Part shown: one piece after another, positions 47,467-57,970 of the stretch | How positions within the stretch are numbered: position 1 is the stretch's first letter | Layout: the number at the start of each line of letters is the position of its first letter | Assembly: GCA_025449115.1 (NCBI GenBank) | Contig: JAHLKC010000182.1 | Location: forward strand, 1 to 63,662 | DNA: 63,662 nt | Direction of reading: 5' to 3' | Origin: Chytridium lagenaria | Taxonomy: Eukaryota; Chytridiomycota; Chytridiomycetes; Chytridiales; Chytridiaceae | Notes under the pieces: generated by a model | What the model saw: the letters and a program-made list of their open reading frames with translations, nothing else | The model's database searches: none | Told to the model about the DNA's origin: nothing | Made by a program: the position numbers and the translations under genes

Positions 47467-47823
47467 GAAGTGAAATGAAATGCCGCAGGATTTTGTGTTG
47501 AGAAATAGCGGATCCGTGTGACAACTGGGAAGTTAATTTGTCGATGCTGGGTTGCTGGGACTGCTGGGGTTGCTAGGTTGGATGCTGTTGGTGCACAAAG
47601 TTAATTAAGGGGGTTAATAGGTTTTGTGATTACTTTATTCTTGTTATTAGTGTTTACAGTATCTGAGTTTAAACCCAGATACCGTGCTTAGTTGATATTG
47701 AGTGCGGTATAAAATGGCGACTGTTTACGCCATAATACACTTACTTGCAAATCTTCTTAATTCTCAACAGATTAAGAGTCTGATCCGCTATCCAAAACAC
47801 TTACAAACAAAAACAAAACAAAA

Positions 47824-48920
47824 ATGACTGCTAGGCCCTCAAATGTTAACTACGTCCTTCCTCTTGACCATGACACTGATTATGGTACTTGGGAAACCTC
47901 GTCATGGGTCTCATCGGCGCTGATAAAGCCACTCAAACCATTAACAAGAGTTACATCAACAACACGATTAATCCTGGTGTCAATGATGCGGCGGCCGCTT
48001 TTGTACTTGCGACCCCCAACGGACTCGATGATTTCGTCGAGACTCGCGCTAATCGTCTGTACACTTTCGCGTGTGCGACCGCACCCACCAGAGTCCCTTT
48101 CCGGGAAGGCTTCCCGACAATGACCTTGCCATGAAGGTTATTCGCCAATACGTTTCCTCTGGGGCTCAAAGCATTAAAGGCGTTGTTTTTGGCTTACGAC
48201 GCTTTAAAGCGCTTGCGTGAACACTACGGTGTTAACACCATTGAGCAGCGACAAGCCATTATTGCCAATTTCAGCAACTTGACCATGACTGACGGTGAAC
48301 CCCTTGATAGTTATATTAACCGCTTCTATCAACTTTTGAGTAAGGTTCAACATGTTGTCAACAATCCTACACCTACTAGACCGCAGTATCAAGACTACCG
48401 CACCTTTGAAGCCGCCGTCCATGTTCTCTACCGCGGCCTCCCGGCGTCAATCTTCGGCCATATTCGCAATAATCACCGCAGCAGAACTGACATTAACACC
48501 ATCCACAAGGCTATCAATGCATTGAGGAATGCAGCCCGAGACATCAATTACCACGGTACCCCAATGATCAACAATCCCAACGCCTTAATTGCTCTTGACG
48601 ACACGGTTCGCAATAGAGGACCACGTGGGCCAACCAACAACATCCCGGGTCGTGGAAGAGGTGGTGCCCGAGGAGCACAACGCCCTGGCATTCGTCCAGG
48701 ACATCAACGCCATCCTACAAAGGAACCACTGATTTGTTACCAATGTGGAGGACGAGGACACTTTGCTGGTGATTGTGCAACTCCAGATACACGTGAGCGA
48801 GTTCACGTTACTTTGGAGGACTCCGAAGGAGTCATGGATGTGGAACATCTGGGTGATGATGTTGACAATGACGATCTTGAGGAATACGTTGATGATGAGG
48901 AAGAGGAGGATTTTTATTAA
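47824..48920 (+). CDS. LTR-retrotransposon Gag with CCHC zinc knuckle
   Basis: This is the capsid/nucleocapsid protein of an LTR element, probably Ty1/copia-like. A TATA-like GTATAAAATGG at about 47706 and an A-rich leader precede the ATG. MTARPSNVNYVLPLDHDTD is followed by a frameshift near 47900 into GADKATQTINKSYINN, and a second near 48130 into YDALKRLREHYGVNT. The rest is open to 48920: capsid-like segment, an Arg/Gly-rich linker, the knuckle CYQCGGRGHFAGDC (about 48736-48777) and an acidic tail (EEEEDFY). The element continues as pol-like sequence (DFAGLTISSSSSS) in another frame up to about 49032, where a LINE interrupts it. Confidence 0.8.
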
Positions 48921-48939
48921 GCCCGGACACGATCCGGGC
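48921..48939 (+). other. Perfect hairpin abutting the gag stop codon
   Basis: GCCCGGA and TCCGGGC form a 7-bp stem around CACGA, starting on the base right after the TAA (48918-48920). Gag and pol are in different frames here. A role in gag-pol recoding or RNA packaging is possible but unproven. Confidence 0.55.
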
Positions 48940-49020
48940 ATTCCCATTTGCAATCAACGCTGACTTTGCTGGACTTACCATTTCATCCTCATCCTCTTCC
49001 CCACCTCTCACTCATTACGA

Positions 49021-49032
49021 CCTATTATTATA
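49021..49032 (+). repeat. LINE target-site duplication, left copy
   Basis: CCTATTATTATA, identical to 54807-54818 at the other side of the LINE. Confidence 0.8.
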
Positions 49033-49482
49033 ATTTCAATATATTCTGTTAAGCCCCCGTAGGTTAGTCTTAACTCCAGAACAAAGTATACATGACGGGG
49101 TAGAGGGGATATAGGTTTTTGAGAAAAACAGACAAGGGGTGAAATAATCCAAAACATAATGGTAAGAAGGAACACAAAGGTAGAAAATAGGGTAGATGAA
49201 AGATAAAAGTAGGTAACGGTAAGTAAGTAAGAAACGGAAGCAAGCCCTGTTAACCCTCAGCCTCAGGATTGAACCATATCTAGCCGGGCGACAATCCGTG
49301 TACATACATGAAAAGAGGGAGAAAATTTATGGAGAATGATAAGAAGATATGGAGGAATGCTTGTCCTATGGGGTTGGGTCGTCCATCCGGTGTGTTGGGG
49401 TCCTGTCAATTTACTAATAGCTACGACTAAAAAGAATACAAATACTAAGGGAGTGTGGGGAGTGGGGTTGAATGTTATGGGG

Positions 49483-52400
49483 TTAGTTCGGTGGGTCTGC
49501 GTATTCCGGTATTTGCTCCCAGTGTTGGTTAATTGCTGCTACTGATAGGAGTCGTTGGGCGTTGGCGAGGATTCCCGGAGCAGAGGCTTCAGCCAGCCAT
49601 TCCGCTGTCTCTTCGGCCACTGAATTGTAAAGGATGTCACGGGTGCGGGTGAGGTCGAGGAGAGTGGTGCGGATTCGTTCGATGGCTTCAACGACCAGGC
49701 GGATTTTGGGAATGTTGTGGGCGGTGTATTTGAGGGAGGAGATGGCGGTGTCGAGGATAGTGGAACCTGGGGATGGGAGGGGCTGGATGTTTGGGGAAGA
49801 GAGGGGCAAGGAGGTTGGAGATGTTGGCGCATATGATGGCGTGTGAGCGGGATACTTCAACGTTGGGGCCACATCGGGAGCATGTCTGGTGTTGGGCGAC
49901 GGCTCCTAGAAGCCATTGGATGAGGGGTCGTTGGTGGTGTCGGGGGAGGAATGTAGAGGAGGAGATAATGGGGTGTGGCTTGCCGCGTTTGAGGATGGGA
50001 AGGAGGCGTCCGGTGCGGCTGGTGGATTGTTGTTGGAGGGTAGTGAGGTCGATTTGGTGAAAGGTGTCGAGAAGGAGGGGGGGAAGGGCGGCGGTGAGTT
50101 TAGGGGGCCTGCCTACCACAAACACTCGTTGCGGCACAATAAGCGGGTTTTGGTTGAATGGGGTGAGTGAGGGTGTAAGGAGGGGCCAGAGTGGGGTTTT
50201 TTCGTCTGGATTGAGAGATGAAGGATTGATGGAGGTCGGGGAGGATGGTGCGGCCGCGATAGGAGGTCACGGCCAGGTGGGTGATATCGTTGGATTGGTG
50301 TAATCGAAAATAGAAGGAGGCATTGAGGGTGTGGTTACGGGAGGCCATGGTGGGAAGGTTGGAGAGGAGATGTAGGGCGGGGATGCTGGTTTTAGAGGAG
50401 ACACCGAAAAGACATCTGAGAGCAGCGTTTTGTACGCGTTGCAGTTGGTCGGTGTGTTGTTTTTGGCAGAGGCGTAAGGGCAAGGCCATATTCCATCATG
50501 GGTCTGATAAGAGTCTTATAAATCCGGATTGACATCTGAGGGCGCCATCCCATACTGTTCATCCCAATAGCGCCCAGCCATCCTACCATTCGTCGAGCTG
50601 CCCCAATGCGTGGAAGGAGCGAGGCGTCTACGTCGGCCCCGCGCCCTCCCATCATCATCCCTAGATAACGTGCTAGTTCCTTCTGTGTGATGGGGTCCAA
50701 GACGAAGGGGAGGTGCTATAAGTCTCGTCGCGACTGAAATGGTCTTCGTCGCGTTAAAGCAGATTCCCACCGACTCATAACATTCATTAAGAAGGATTTG
50801 GAGGATGGGGAGTAATACGTGGAAGAGAACAATATCATCAGCAAAGAGGAGGGAGTTTAGACGGGAGTTATTTAATAGTACGGATGTGGGTGTGAAGGGG
50901 AAGATATTTATGGGGAGATTGCGGAGTCGGGATGGGAGGGGGTTGATAAAAAAATTAAAAAGAACCGGCGCAGCTAGAGTACCTTGAATAAGACCCCTCA
51001 ACACCAGTATTGGTAACGACTTGTGCCCGAGGACCAGGAGAAAGGCTAGATTGAAGTCAAAAAGGGCTCTGAGGAGGGGTACAAGAGTAGAGTCAGTTTC
51101 ATCTTTTTCTAAAACAGTTCCAAGGAGTTAAGAAAAACGGGACCAGAGTATACGGCGGTCCACAGTGTCATATGCGGCCTTAATGTCGAGGTAGACGCAG
51201 GTAAGATCTGGTTTTGTGGCGATGGCTTCGTTCAAGACCATGACTTGTTCGAGACTAGATCGGCCGGCGCGGAAACCCCCTTGGGCTTTATCAAGAGTGG
51301 GGACGATACGTTTGTCGAGGGGAGGTCGGATGATGGCTTCGAAGGTCTTCCTGAGCATGGACATGAGGGAGATGGGGCGATAATTGGCAACATTAGTATT
51401 CGGGCCCTTGCCTTTATAGATAAGGGCGACGTTTGCGTGTTGCCATGGGGAGGGAATGCATAGATAGGAGACGATGATCTGAAAGAGGGAGGTAATGGCT
51501 GGAGTGAGGGTGGTGGCGGCAATGGATAGCATTTCACCGTAGACGCCGTCGTCTCCGGCAGCTTTACCGGATGGGGAGTGTGTGAGTGCGGTTTTAGTGA
51601 TGTCGGGAGATATCCAGGGGGGGAGAGCGGCTGGGGGGCGGGAACGTTGTGGATCGGTGAGGTGGAGGTATTCGTTGTCGGGAGGTTCTGTGCCTGATGG
51701 TGGTGCGCCAAAGGTAGTCGAGAAATAGTTGGTGTAGTCTTCTAGCTTGTTGGGGTCAAGGGCGCAGGAGGTTTCTTTCTGTTCTGGCCTTCTTGCAGGA
51801 GATGACTTTGATGGCGGTGGTGTGGTCTCGTGCGAGGTCGTCTACGCGAAGTCGGAAGTGTTTTAGGCCTCGTCTGCGCGCCGCGGTACGGTATAAGCGG
51901 TTGGCGGAGGTACAGCGGAGCCAACAGTATTGGCGGTCGGCGGGTGATGCATGGAGCCAGGCGAGGTGGGCTTCGAGGGCTTTTTTGGCGTAGGTCGGAG
52001 AGGAAATCTGTTTTGAAAGGCTTTGGGGGCGTAAGTTCCTGAGTACTTGAAGATGCCTCCTGCGGCTACGGCAGCTTCCGTGATGGCGTCGGTGATGAGG
52101 GTGTTGGCGTGGTCTACAACGGTTTGGCGGGTGGCGATGGGGAGGAGGGTCTGCTGTTGGCGTTGGATGTGGATGGTGTTTAAGGTATCGGTTAGTTGGG
52201 TATGATGGAGAGGAGTAGTTGGGTGAGGGCGGTGTTGAAGTCTTCTGGGATTTGTCGAAGTTTCTTAATGTTGATGCGTTGGAACGGCGGCTTATGGGCG
52301 TTACCTGGTTGGGAAATGGAGAGGGAAATAAAGCAGTGGTCGCTGCCATGCGTTAGATGTTCATGTATAGTAAGGACAGGGAGTAGGGTGAGGGCAGCGG

Positions 52401-53049
52401 CGTTTGCGAATACATAATCCGTAATACTTTTCCCATTCTGGGAAAAGGTAGTCCAGCGTCCTGTTGTAGGAGCTATCCAGTTCCAATCCGGGTCGTCCAA
52501 CCAGTCCATCATCCATTGACGTCGGTGTTGGTGGGGGCACATTTGATGATCGTTGGTGTATAATCCCATGCGGGTGTTAAAGTCTCCTACTATGATGCAG
52601 GGAGCGTCGGGGTGTTGGGCCAGGATGTTGTCACGGAATTGGTTAAAGGAGGTGAGGAGGAGGGGAATGATGTGAGGGGTTGTGATGAGTGGAGGGAGGT
52701 AGGCGGTGATGAGGATGAGGTTGCCGACTTTGACGGCGGTCCATTGGCCGCCGTCAGGTGAGGCAAGAACTTGGGTTGCGAGTGGTCGTGGAGATGAGTT
52801 GACGGTAAGGACGCCCTTCTGGGCGAGGCGACCATGATGGAAGTTGGGTGGAGGAGTGTGTGTTGAGTTGGCGATGACGTTGGATAGCGGTGGGGTTTGT
52901 GTTGGGAGGAGCCAGGTTTCTACAGTGGTTAGTATATCAATTTTGAGTTGTTTGCAGGTGTCCGACAGATCATCAGCGCGCCCCGAGAGGCCTCTAATGT
53001 TCTGGAATCCAATGCGGAGGAGTGGTTCTTCAGGGTCGTGATTAAACAT
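49483..53049 (-). CDS. LINE ORF2: APE endonuclease and reverse transcriptase (frame interrupted)
   Basis: The protein nicks target DNA and copies the element RNA at the nick. The APE domain is at 53049-52290, with IGFQNIRGL, TTVETWLL, IIVGDFNTRMG, ITDYVFAN and THGSDHCFI; this is the LINE-type endonuclease. The RT domain covers about 51530-50500: ANYRPISLMSMLRKTFEAII, GGFRAGRSSLEQV, VYLDIKAAYDTVDR, LIQGTLAAPVLFN and the catalytic box LLFADDIVLF (FADD at 50834-50845). The thumb-like part includes RPMMEYGLALTPL and VQNAALRCLFGVS. A C-terminal motif TCSRCGPNVEVSRSHAIIC (C-x2-C-x9-H-x4-C, near 49860) is usual for LINEs. Frameshifts lie near 52250, 51720, 51130, 51000, 50700, 50480 and 50130. It is probably a dead copy or one with consensus errors. 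Confidence 0.85.
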
Positions 53050-54666
53050 CGGTATTCATCCTTGTGCTCGAGGAGGAGGAGGAGGTTTGGGGTCGGGAGG
53101 TTTCTGCAGCGATGTTGGAGGGGTAGGGATGGAGGGGCGTGGGATGAAGGATCCAATACTGAGGCGACGGCGGGGGTACGTGGCGAGAGTAAGGCCAGCC
53201 ATTTCGAGAGCAGCGGTCTGGATCGAGGACGGGAATTCTTGGAGTACGCCGATGCGTTTAGAAGGTCCAGCTCTTTTAAGGAGAACGGCGAGACGTTTAA
53301 CGCAGAAATCCCGAGCATCATTTTTGAGGAGTGCAGTGGTGTCCTGGTCATCTTTGTGCGCTTCAGCAATATGGGGGGGAGTTCGAGGGGGTCAAAGTTG
53401 CGGAGGAGAAGCATTTGTTTTGAGAGTTGTTCTTCAATGTGGTCACGTTGCATTTCGTCGATAAGGAGGTGGACGACGGAATTCCCCACGAAGCTCATGT
53501 CGATTACGCCATTGGTGATGCCGAATTTACGTAGGGCTGAGCGGATAAGTTGTACGCGGACAGGTTTAAAGGTGGCGGGGAATGTTGGCCTCGAAGTATA
53601 TATTATGGAGGTGTTCTGCGAAGTGTGGTTGAGGTTGTTGGGGTTGCTGGTTGTACGGAGTTGACGATTGGCGAGGCTTCGAGCAGCGACGGTGTCATTG
53701 GCTGTTCCGTGGTAGACGCTACGTACCGCGTCTGCGTAGGTGAGCTCAGCAGGGTCTCTGTCGTCGGGAGGGGTCTTTTTGAATATCTGTGATTTGTTGT
53801 TAGTAGCGGGCGTGCTGTTAGTTGTGTTAGTTGGGGAGTGATGATCGATAGCAGGTCCTTTGCCCTTGTTCAATGGGGTTGAAGTGATACTAGGAAGGGC
53901 GTCTTTCAAGATGGATTGTATGAGGGCGGTAATGGATTTCTTCCAGGAATCGGGGAAGATGGGGGTCTCAGGGTTCTTCTCGAGGGGGTGGTCAGTGACA
54001 GGGTGGGAGGCCGTTTCGCGAAGTTTGGCGAGTTCGCGGTCCTGTTCTTCGCACTTGCGAATGAGTTGTTCGTTAGTTTGTTGGAGCTCATCAACTCTTT
54101 TGGTGAGGGCAAGTATGGTTTGATTGAAAGTGACGAAGGCGGTATCCATGGTAGTGCCGTCGGTGTCAAGGTATGTCGTGGTGGGTGGGGGGTTGCCTTG
54201 TTGGTTTTGAGGTGGGGATGGGGTGGAAGATGTTGATGATGGGTTGGGAGGGGTTTGTCAAGTGATCCTTTGAAAAAGGGATGGAGGGGTTTATGGGATG
54301 CTGTGTTGGATGGATTGAGTTTAGGTTGTGGGGTGAGGAAGGAATTGGGGGTGGTTGTCGGGGGGGTGATTCTGGGGGGCGTAGTTGCGGCGGATGCGGT
54401 CTTCGGGATTGAGGATGGGGAGGTTAAGTTGGGCGTCGTTTATCTGTTTGCTGAGGTCGACGACGTTGGGTTGAGATGAGTTGTGATCCAGGATAATTTG
54501 AAGGCTGGTTTTTTCGTTGCAATTGGAACAGAGGAAGACGTGGTACTGGACACCGCGGATATTGTGGGTTCCAGCTCTTCCGGATGAGGACCAGGTGGTA
54601 GGGACTTTTGAACACTTAGGGCAAGTGATCGATCGTTTGTCCAACTTCTTCCAGAGACTTAGTCAT
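52929..54666 (-). CDS. LINE ORF1: zinc-ribbon and coiled-coil nucleic-acid-binding protein
   Basis: The likely start is MTKSLEE at 54666, one base out of frame with what follows. The N-terminus has a zinc-ribbon-like pattern (TCPKCSKVP ... VFLCSNCNEK). After a frameshift near 54240-54320 comes a Leu-heptad coiled coil (ILALTKRVDELQQTNEQLIR, near 54090), a Thr/Asn-rich linker and a conserved-looking region (RKFGITNGVIDMSFVGNSVV, QLSKQMLLLRNFDPLELPP) that may be an RNA-binding fold. The frame reaches 52929 and overlaps the ORF2 start at 53049 by about 120 bases, so the last part may be a wrong frame after an indel. ORF1 proteins usually coat the element RNA. Confidence 0.7.
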
Positions 54667-54751
54667 AGAGAGTAGAAGTCCAGTACAGGTTTAGATGTGA
54701 GCTGCCTGGCTTTGCGAGGTGCAGGGGGTGATGGGTCTGGGAGCGATCTCT

Positions 54752-54962
54752 TCCTCGTGTCCGAACTCACTTTGGTTGGATTTTGTGTGAAAGAGAATTT
54801 TCCCTCCCTATTATTATAGATAGTGGTGCCAATGTCACCGTTTTCTGTGATAAATCATTCTTCACCTCCCTCACTCCATGTAGTATTCCTATTGGCACGT
54901 CATCCATACACTCATCATTACAAGCCGGGATAAATACCGAGGTCAAAAACGACGACAAGTAA
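54752..54962 (+). pseudogene. Remnant of retroviral-type aspartic protease of the interrupted LTR element
   Basis: From about 54807 the frame reads PIIIDSGANVTVFCDKSFF, with the DSGAN catalytic motif at about 54817-54831, and ends at TAA (54960-54962). It is the continuation of the gag/pol of the element starting at 47824, separated by the LINE. Bases 54752-54806 are LINE 5' sequence. No further pol (integrase, RT) follows, so the host element was already truncated or was cut off later. Confidence 0.75.
54807..54818 (+). repeat. LINE target-site duplication, right copy
   Basis: CCTATTATTATA, identical to 49021-49032. Confidence 0.8.
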
Positions 54963-56071
54963 TAAAATTTCGACGATTTTTTCCTAAGACGGTAGGATGC
55001 GCTTAGCTACGGTCGTACACACTTTGATGTAAAATGCAAAATCCTTTCCAATTAAAAATTTACACCAGTACCCGCCGGTATACCAACCGACGTTATTCTC
55101 CATTCTTTGCGGGTTGTAAAAAAAACGTGAAAAACAATATACCAGCGTAATTTATACAATATTTAAATAAAAAAGGCTATTGTATCAAAAATGTAGTAGC
55201 CAAATGGACGGCATACCGGCGTATACGTCCGTCACCAAAAAACATTGGACGTTGTCCGCCGTGTACGCCGGTATGCGACGGTATGAACATTTATGGAGTG
55301 AACCGGAATACCCAGTATTATGCCATATTACTTTCCTATGACCTGCGCATGATACCACAGCTAGCTGAGATGTGTAGCAACAAGTATGCTTTGTAACAGC
55401 ATCCCTTTCGCGCTCAACCGCATGGATTGAGTGTTATGCGCAACGCTTGGCCCTGTTAAATCCTGTTCATACGCAACCAATTTAATAAACTGCTTTACTT
55501 AAGTCGTCATGTTTAAACGTTTATTGATTTGGTTAGATGAAAATTCTCACGCCATTTGGCGTAAGTTTTCTGAAAGACACGCTAATCATCTCTGCTACTT
55601 AACTACATCACATATTATGATTTGGGCCCAACTTACACTAACTATCGTTGCAAAGTAATCATCAACCTCGGTGATATCCACCGAACTAAGTGTTGTAGTT
55701 TTGCAAGGGTATGTTAGTGTAAGTGAGGAAATCATATTATCTGCATGAAAGTCATTAGTTAAAAGAACTTAGTAAAAATCAGAAATTTCTGGTTACACAA
55801 ACATTTTTTGACCGTAAATTAATTTGTCACTTAAAGGGTGATATTCCCTTCAACGCGAAGGAGATAAAATAATCTTAGAAGGAAAGAACTTGCACAGTTC
55901 CCCCTTTCAACGAGACTTCCTGTTTAAGCACAAACAGCACACTGTTGCCTATAAAAACGGCCAGTTTGATCTCTTGTTCAATCCAAGATTTTCACTACTA
56001 TTTTATTCCTCTCCTCACTTACACCGACTTTCCCACTCTGACACAAAACTACCTTAAGTTCGGTACATCAC
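54963..56071. repeat. AT-rich intergenic region with an inverted repeat
   Basis: No gene. An inverted repeat of 17 bases with one mismatch (55211-55227 and 55260-55276, GCATACCGGCGTATACG) spans a 32-base gap, with related CCGGTAT/GACGG motifs nearby (55075-55095, 55280). A TATA-like CCTATAAAAACGG at about 55949 precedes the second gag remnant. Confidence 0.55.
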
Positions 56072-56571
56072 CATGGCTACTACCACTTCCCTTTCTTCAA
56101 CTGGCTCTTCATTCTTCGTCCGCCGAGGTTTAAGGGCACCACTTTGTTGAGTTTGATGAACACATGAGGAAAGTGCGTATTTACGCGCAATCCAAAGGTG
56201 TTTCTCATCTTTACGATGCTGGTATTGTTATTCCTCCTCCTGTTGCTCCTCCCGTCATTCCTGCTCCTGGCGATCCACCTGTTGTTCCCGCTGATCCCGC
56301 TGATTTTGAGGATTTCCGACTCCTCATGGCTAACTGGACCGCTCGGTCGAATAGCTACCAACAAGAGCGTGCACACTTTGATCGTGAACTCACGCGTCGG
56401 GAGAAGGCTTTGCAGTCCAACGAGGTTGCAAAGGCTATCCTTGATGAATGTTTTCAATCCGGTGATCGAAAACGTGTTGAAGGATTGGTGAACGCTTCCG
56501 AGCAAGTAACTGCCCTTCGTCAGCTTGGTGATCTTCTCTTGACCCATCCCTCCCTACCTAGCTTCGACTAG
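56072..56571 (+). pseudogene. Second LTR-element Gag fragment
   Basis: MATTTSLSSTGSSFFVRR starts at 56072; after two frame changes near 56135 comes VEFDEHMRKVRIYAQSKG, a Pro-rich linker and a helical region (WTARSNSYQQERAHFDRELT, KAILDECFQSGDRKRVEGL) to the stop at 56569-56571. The GTTFVEFDEHMRKV pattern resembles the start of copia-type Gag proteins. No zinc knuckle or pol follows on this strand, so it is a fragment. Upstream TATA and a leader of about 120 bases resemble the arrangement of the gag at 47824. Confidence 0.5.
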
Positions 56572-57140
56572 GGGGTAGGGGAGAAGAGTAAAGGAGTTGC
56601 TCCAGCAGAGCAAGTCCACAGAGCACCTAGGGACAGGATGTACTCCTGAATCTAAGTGATGTTGTTGTTGTTTGGCGATGGTGTGGGTGAGTGATCGCGA
56701 GATTCTGCTTAATAAAGGGAGAAGGGAACGTGTTTAGTATCTTCTATGTCGACTTACCTTGCTAATAAACCAATATGAGCACCAGATCGTCTCCTGGCGA
56801 TCGGGGATGGCTGAAAGCCTCCTTGCCTTCCTGCTATGGCACCTTTTGGAACGTGATGATCTCGTTGCCTCACGAGCTGGCACAGGGTAACCTCACTCAT
56901 CACCTGCCTGCAGCGTCGATCACCGGCTCGGGGATCATCAGAGGTGGAATGTAGCCGACCAAGCCTAAGCTAAAGGACACTGACAATGAGGAGGACCCTT
57001 GGGCTCCCATCGCAGCCTTCTGCTTCAACAGCTGGATTGCGGCTTCACCAGGTGGCAGGGGGTAGAGGGGTGGGCTGCCATCCAAGAAGGAGTGAAGGGA
57101 GATCACGGCGAGGCCACGCGCGTGAGATAGAGGATGGGGG
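56572..57140. other. Region without supported genes
   Basis: Only short frames (for example a 60-codon frame at 56775-56957). Probably remains of the previous element and the flank of the gypsy LTR. Confidence 0.4.
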
Positions 57141-57462
57141 ATCAACTCAATATCAACTACTTAATTCAACAGGTACAAATTAAATCAAGAAATCTCTCAT
57201 ATTAAAGTAATACACAAAATACAAATAAATAATAGACACAACATATGCACAACACATAAACGGCACATATGCGCGCCACCTCCTTCAATAAAAACCCTAT
57301 AAACGTGGGGAAAAACTATATATAAAAAACCCAAAGGGAAAAGAAGGGAGGATTCAATATGACGCGTAAATATACGCGTCGACGCGGATATAACGGAACT
57401 CAACGGACTTAGGCAAATGTCTTTATGAGCCATAGGCCATGTGAATAATGTAATTCTTCACA
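57140..57462 (-). repeat. 3' LTR of the gypsy element
   Basis: Read on the minus strand it begins TGTGAAGAATTACATTATTC at 57462, right after the polypurine tract, and contains a TATA-like TTTTTATATATAG (near 57315-57327). The inner end is uncertain because the second LTR is not in the window. Confidence 0.65.
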
Positions 57463-57970
57463 TTCTCCCGTTTTTAAGAAAAGACTTACGTAGAAAAGTC
57501 TAACTTAGTTGTCAGAAGTATAGAACTATCTGTAATAATCAGAGCTGCAGTATCGGCAAGTCTATAAGGCCAAGTATTGGCAAGGGTTATGTAATTGTTA
57601 CCGCCTAGCATTTCTATAGCTAAAGGTACTTCAAAGGATTGTCAGATAATCATCATCCAGATTATTGTCTATATCAGGTTCCGACTGAGGAACGTCATTA
57701 TCAATAGCATTCTGGGCATCAGAATCTATTGGTACAGCTTGCGTAAAGTACGTTTAGCCTTGCGCTTACGTTTCTTTATGGGGCTAGGAGGGGTATCATC
57801 AAGGATACCTTCATTTTCATCCTCACTACGATAACCATCATTATCTCCAGGCATCGTGTAGGATATGGGCTTAGGCGCAAGTCTCTTGCGGCCAGCATTC
57901 TTTTCATATACTACTCTGAGAGCATATGCTGTGGGCTGTGTTTTAGCAACGCGGTCCCAGTAATCTTTAA

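Larger units (their letters stand above)
49033..54806 (-). mobile_element. LINE (non-LTR retrotransposon) inserted into an LTR element
   Basis: The element lies on the minus strand between identical 12-base target duplications. It has two ORF regions: ORF1 with an N-terminal zinc ribbon and a coiled coil, and ORF2 with APE endonuclease, reverse transcriptase and a C-terminal CCHC-like motif. Removing it brings gag-side sequence directly next to the protease motif DSGAN of the host LTR element. Its 3' end has no obvious poly(A). Several frameshifts interrupt both ORFs. Confidence 0.88.

Noticed and set aside
47022..47468. Plus-strand Arg/Ser- and Glu/Pro-rich frames
   Set aside because: Products of the 12-base repeat read in other frames; no conserved flanking coding sequence on that strand.
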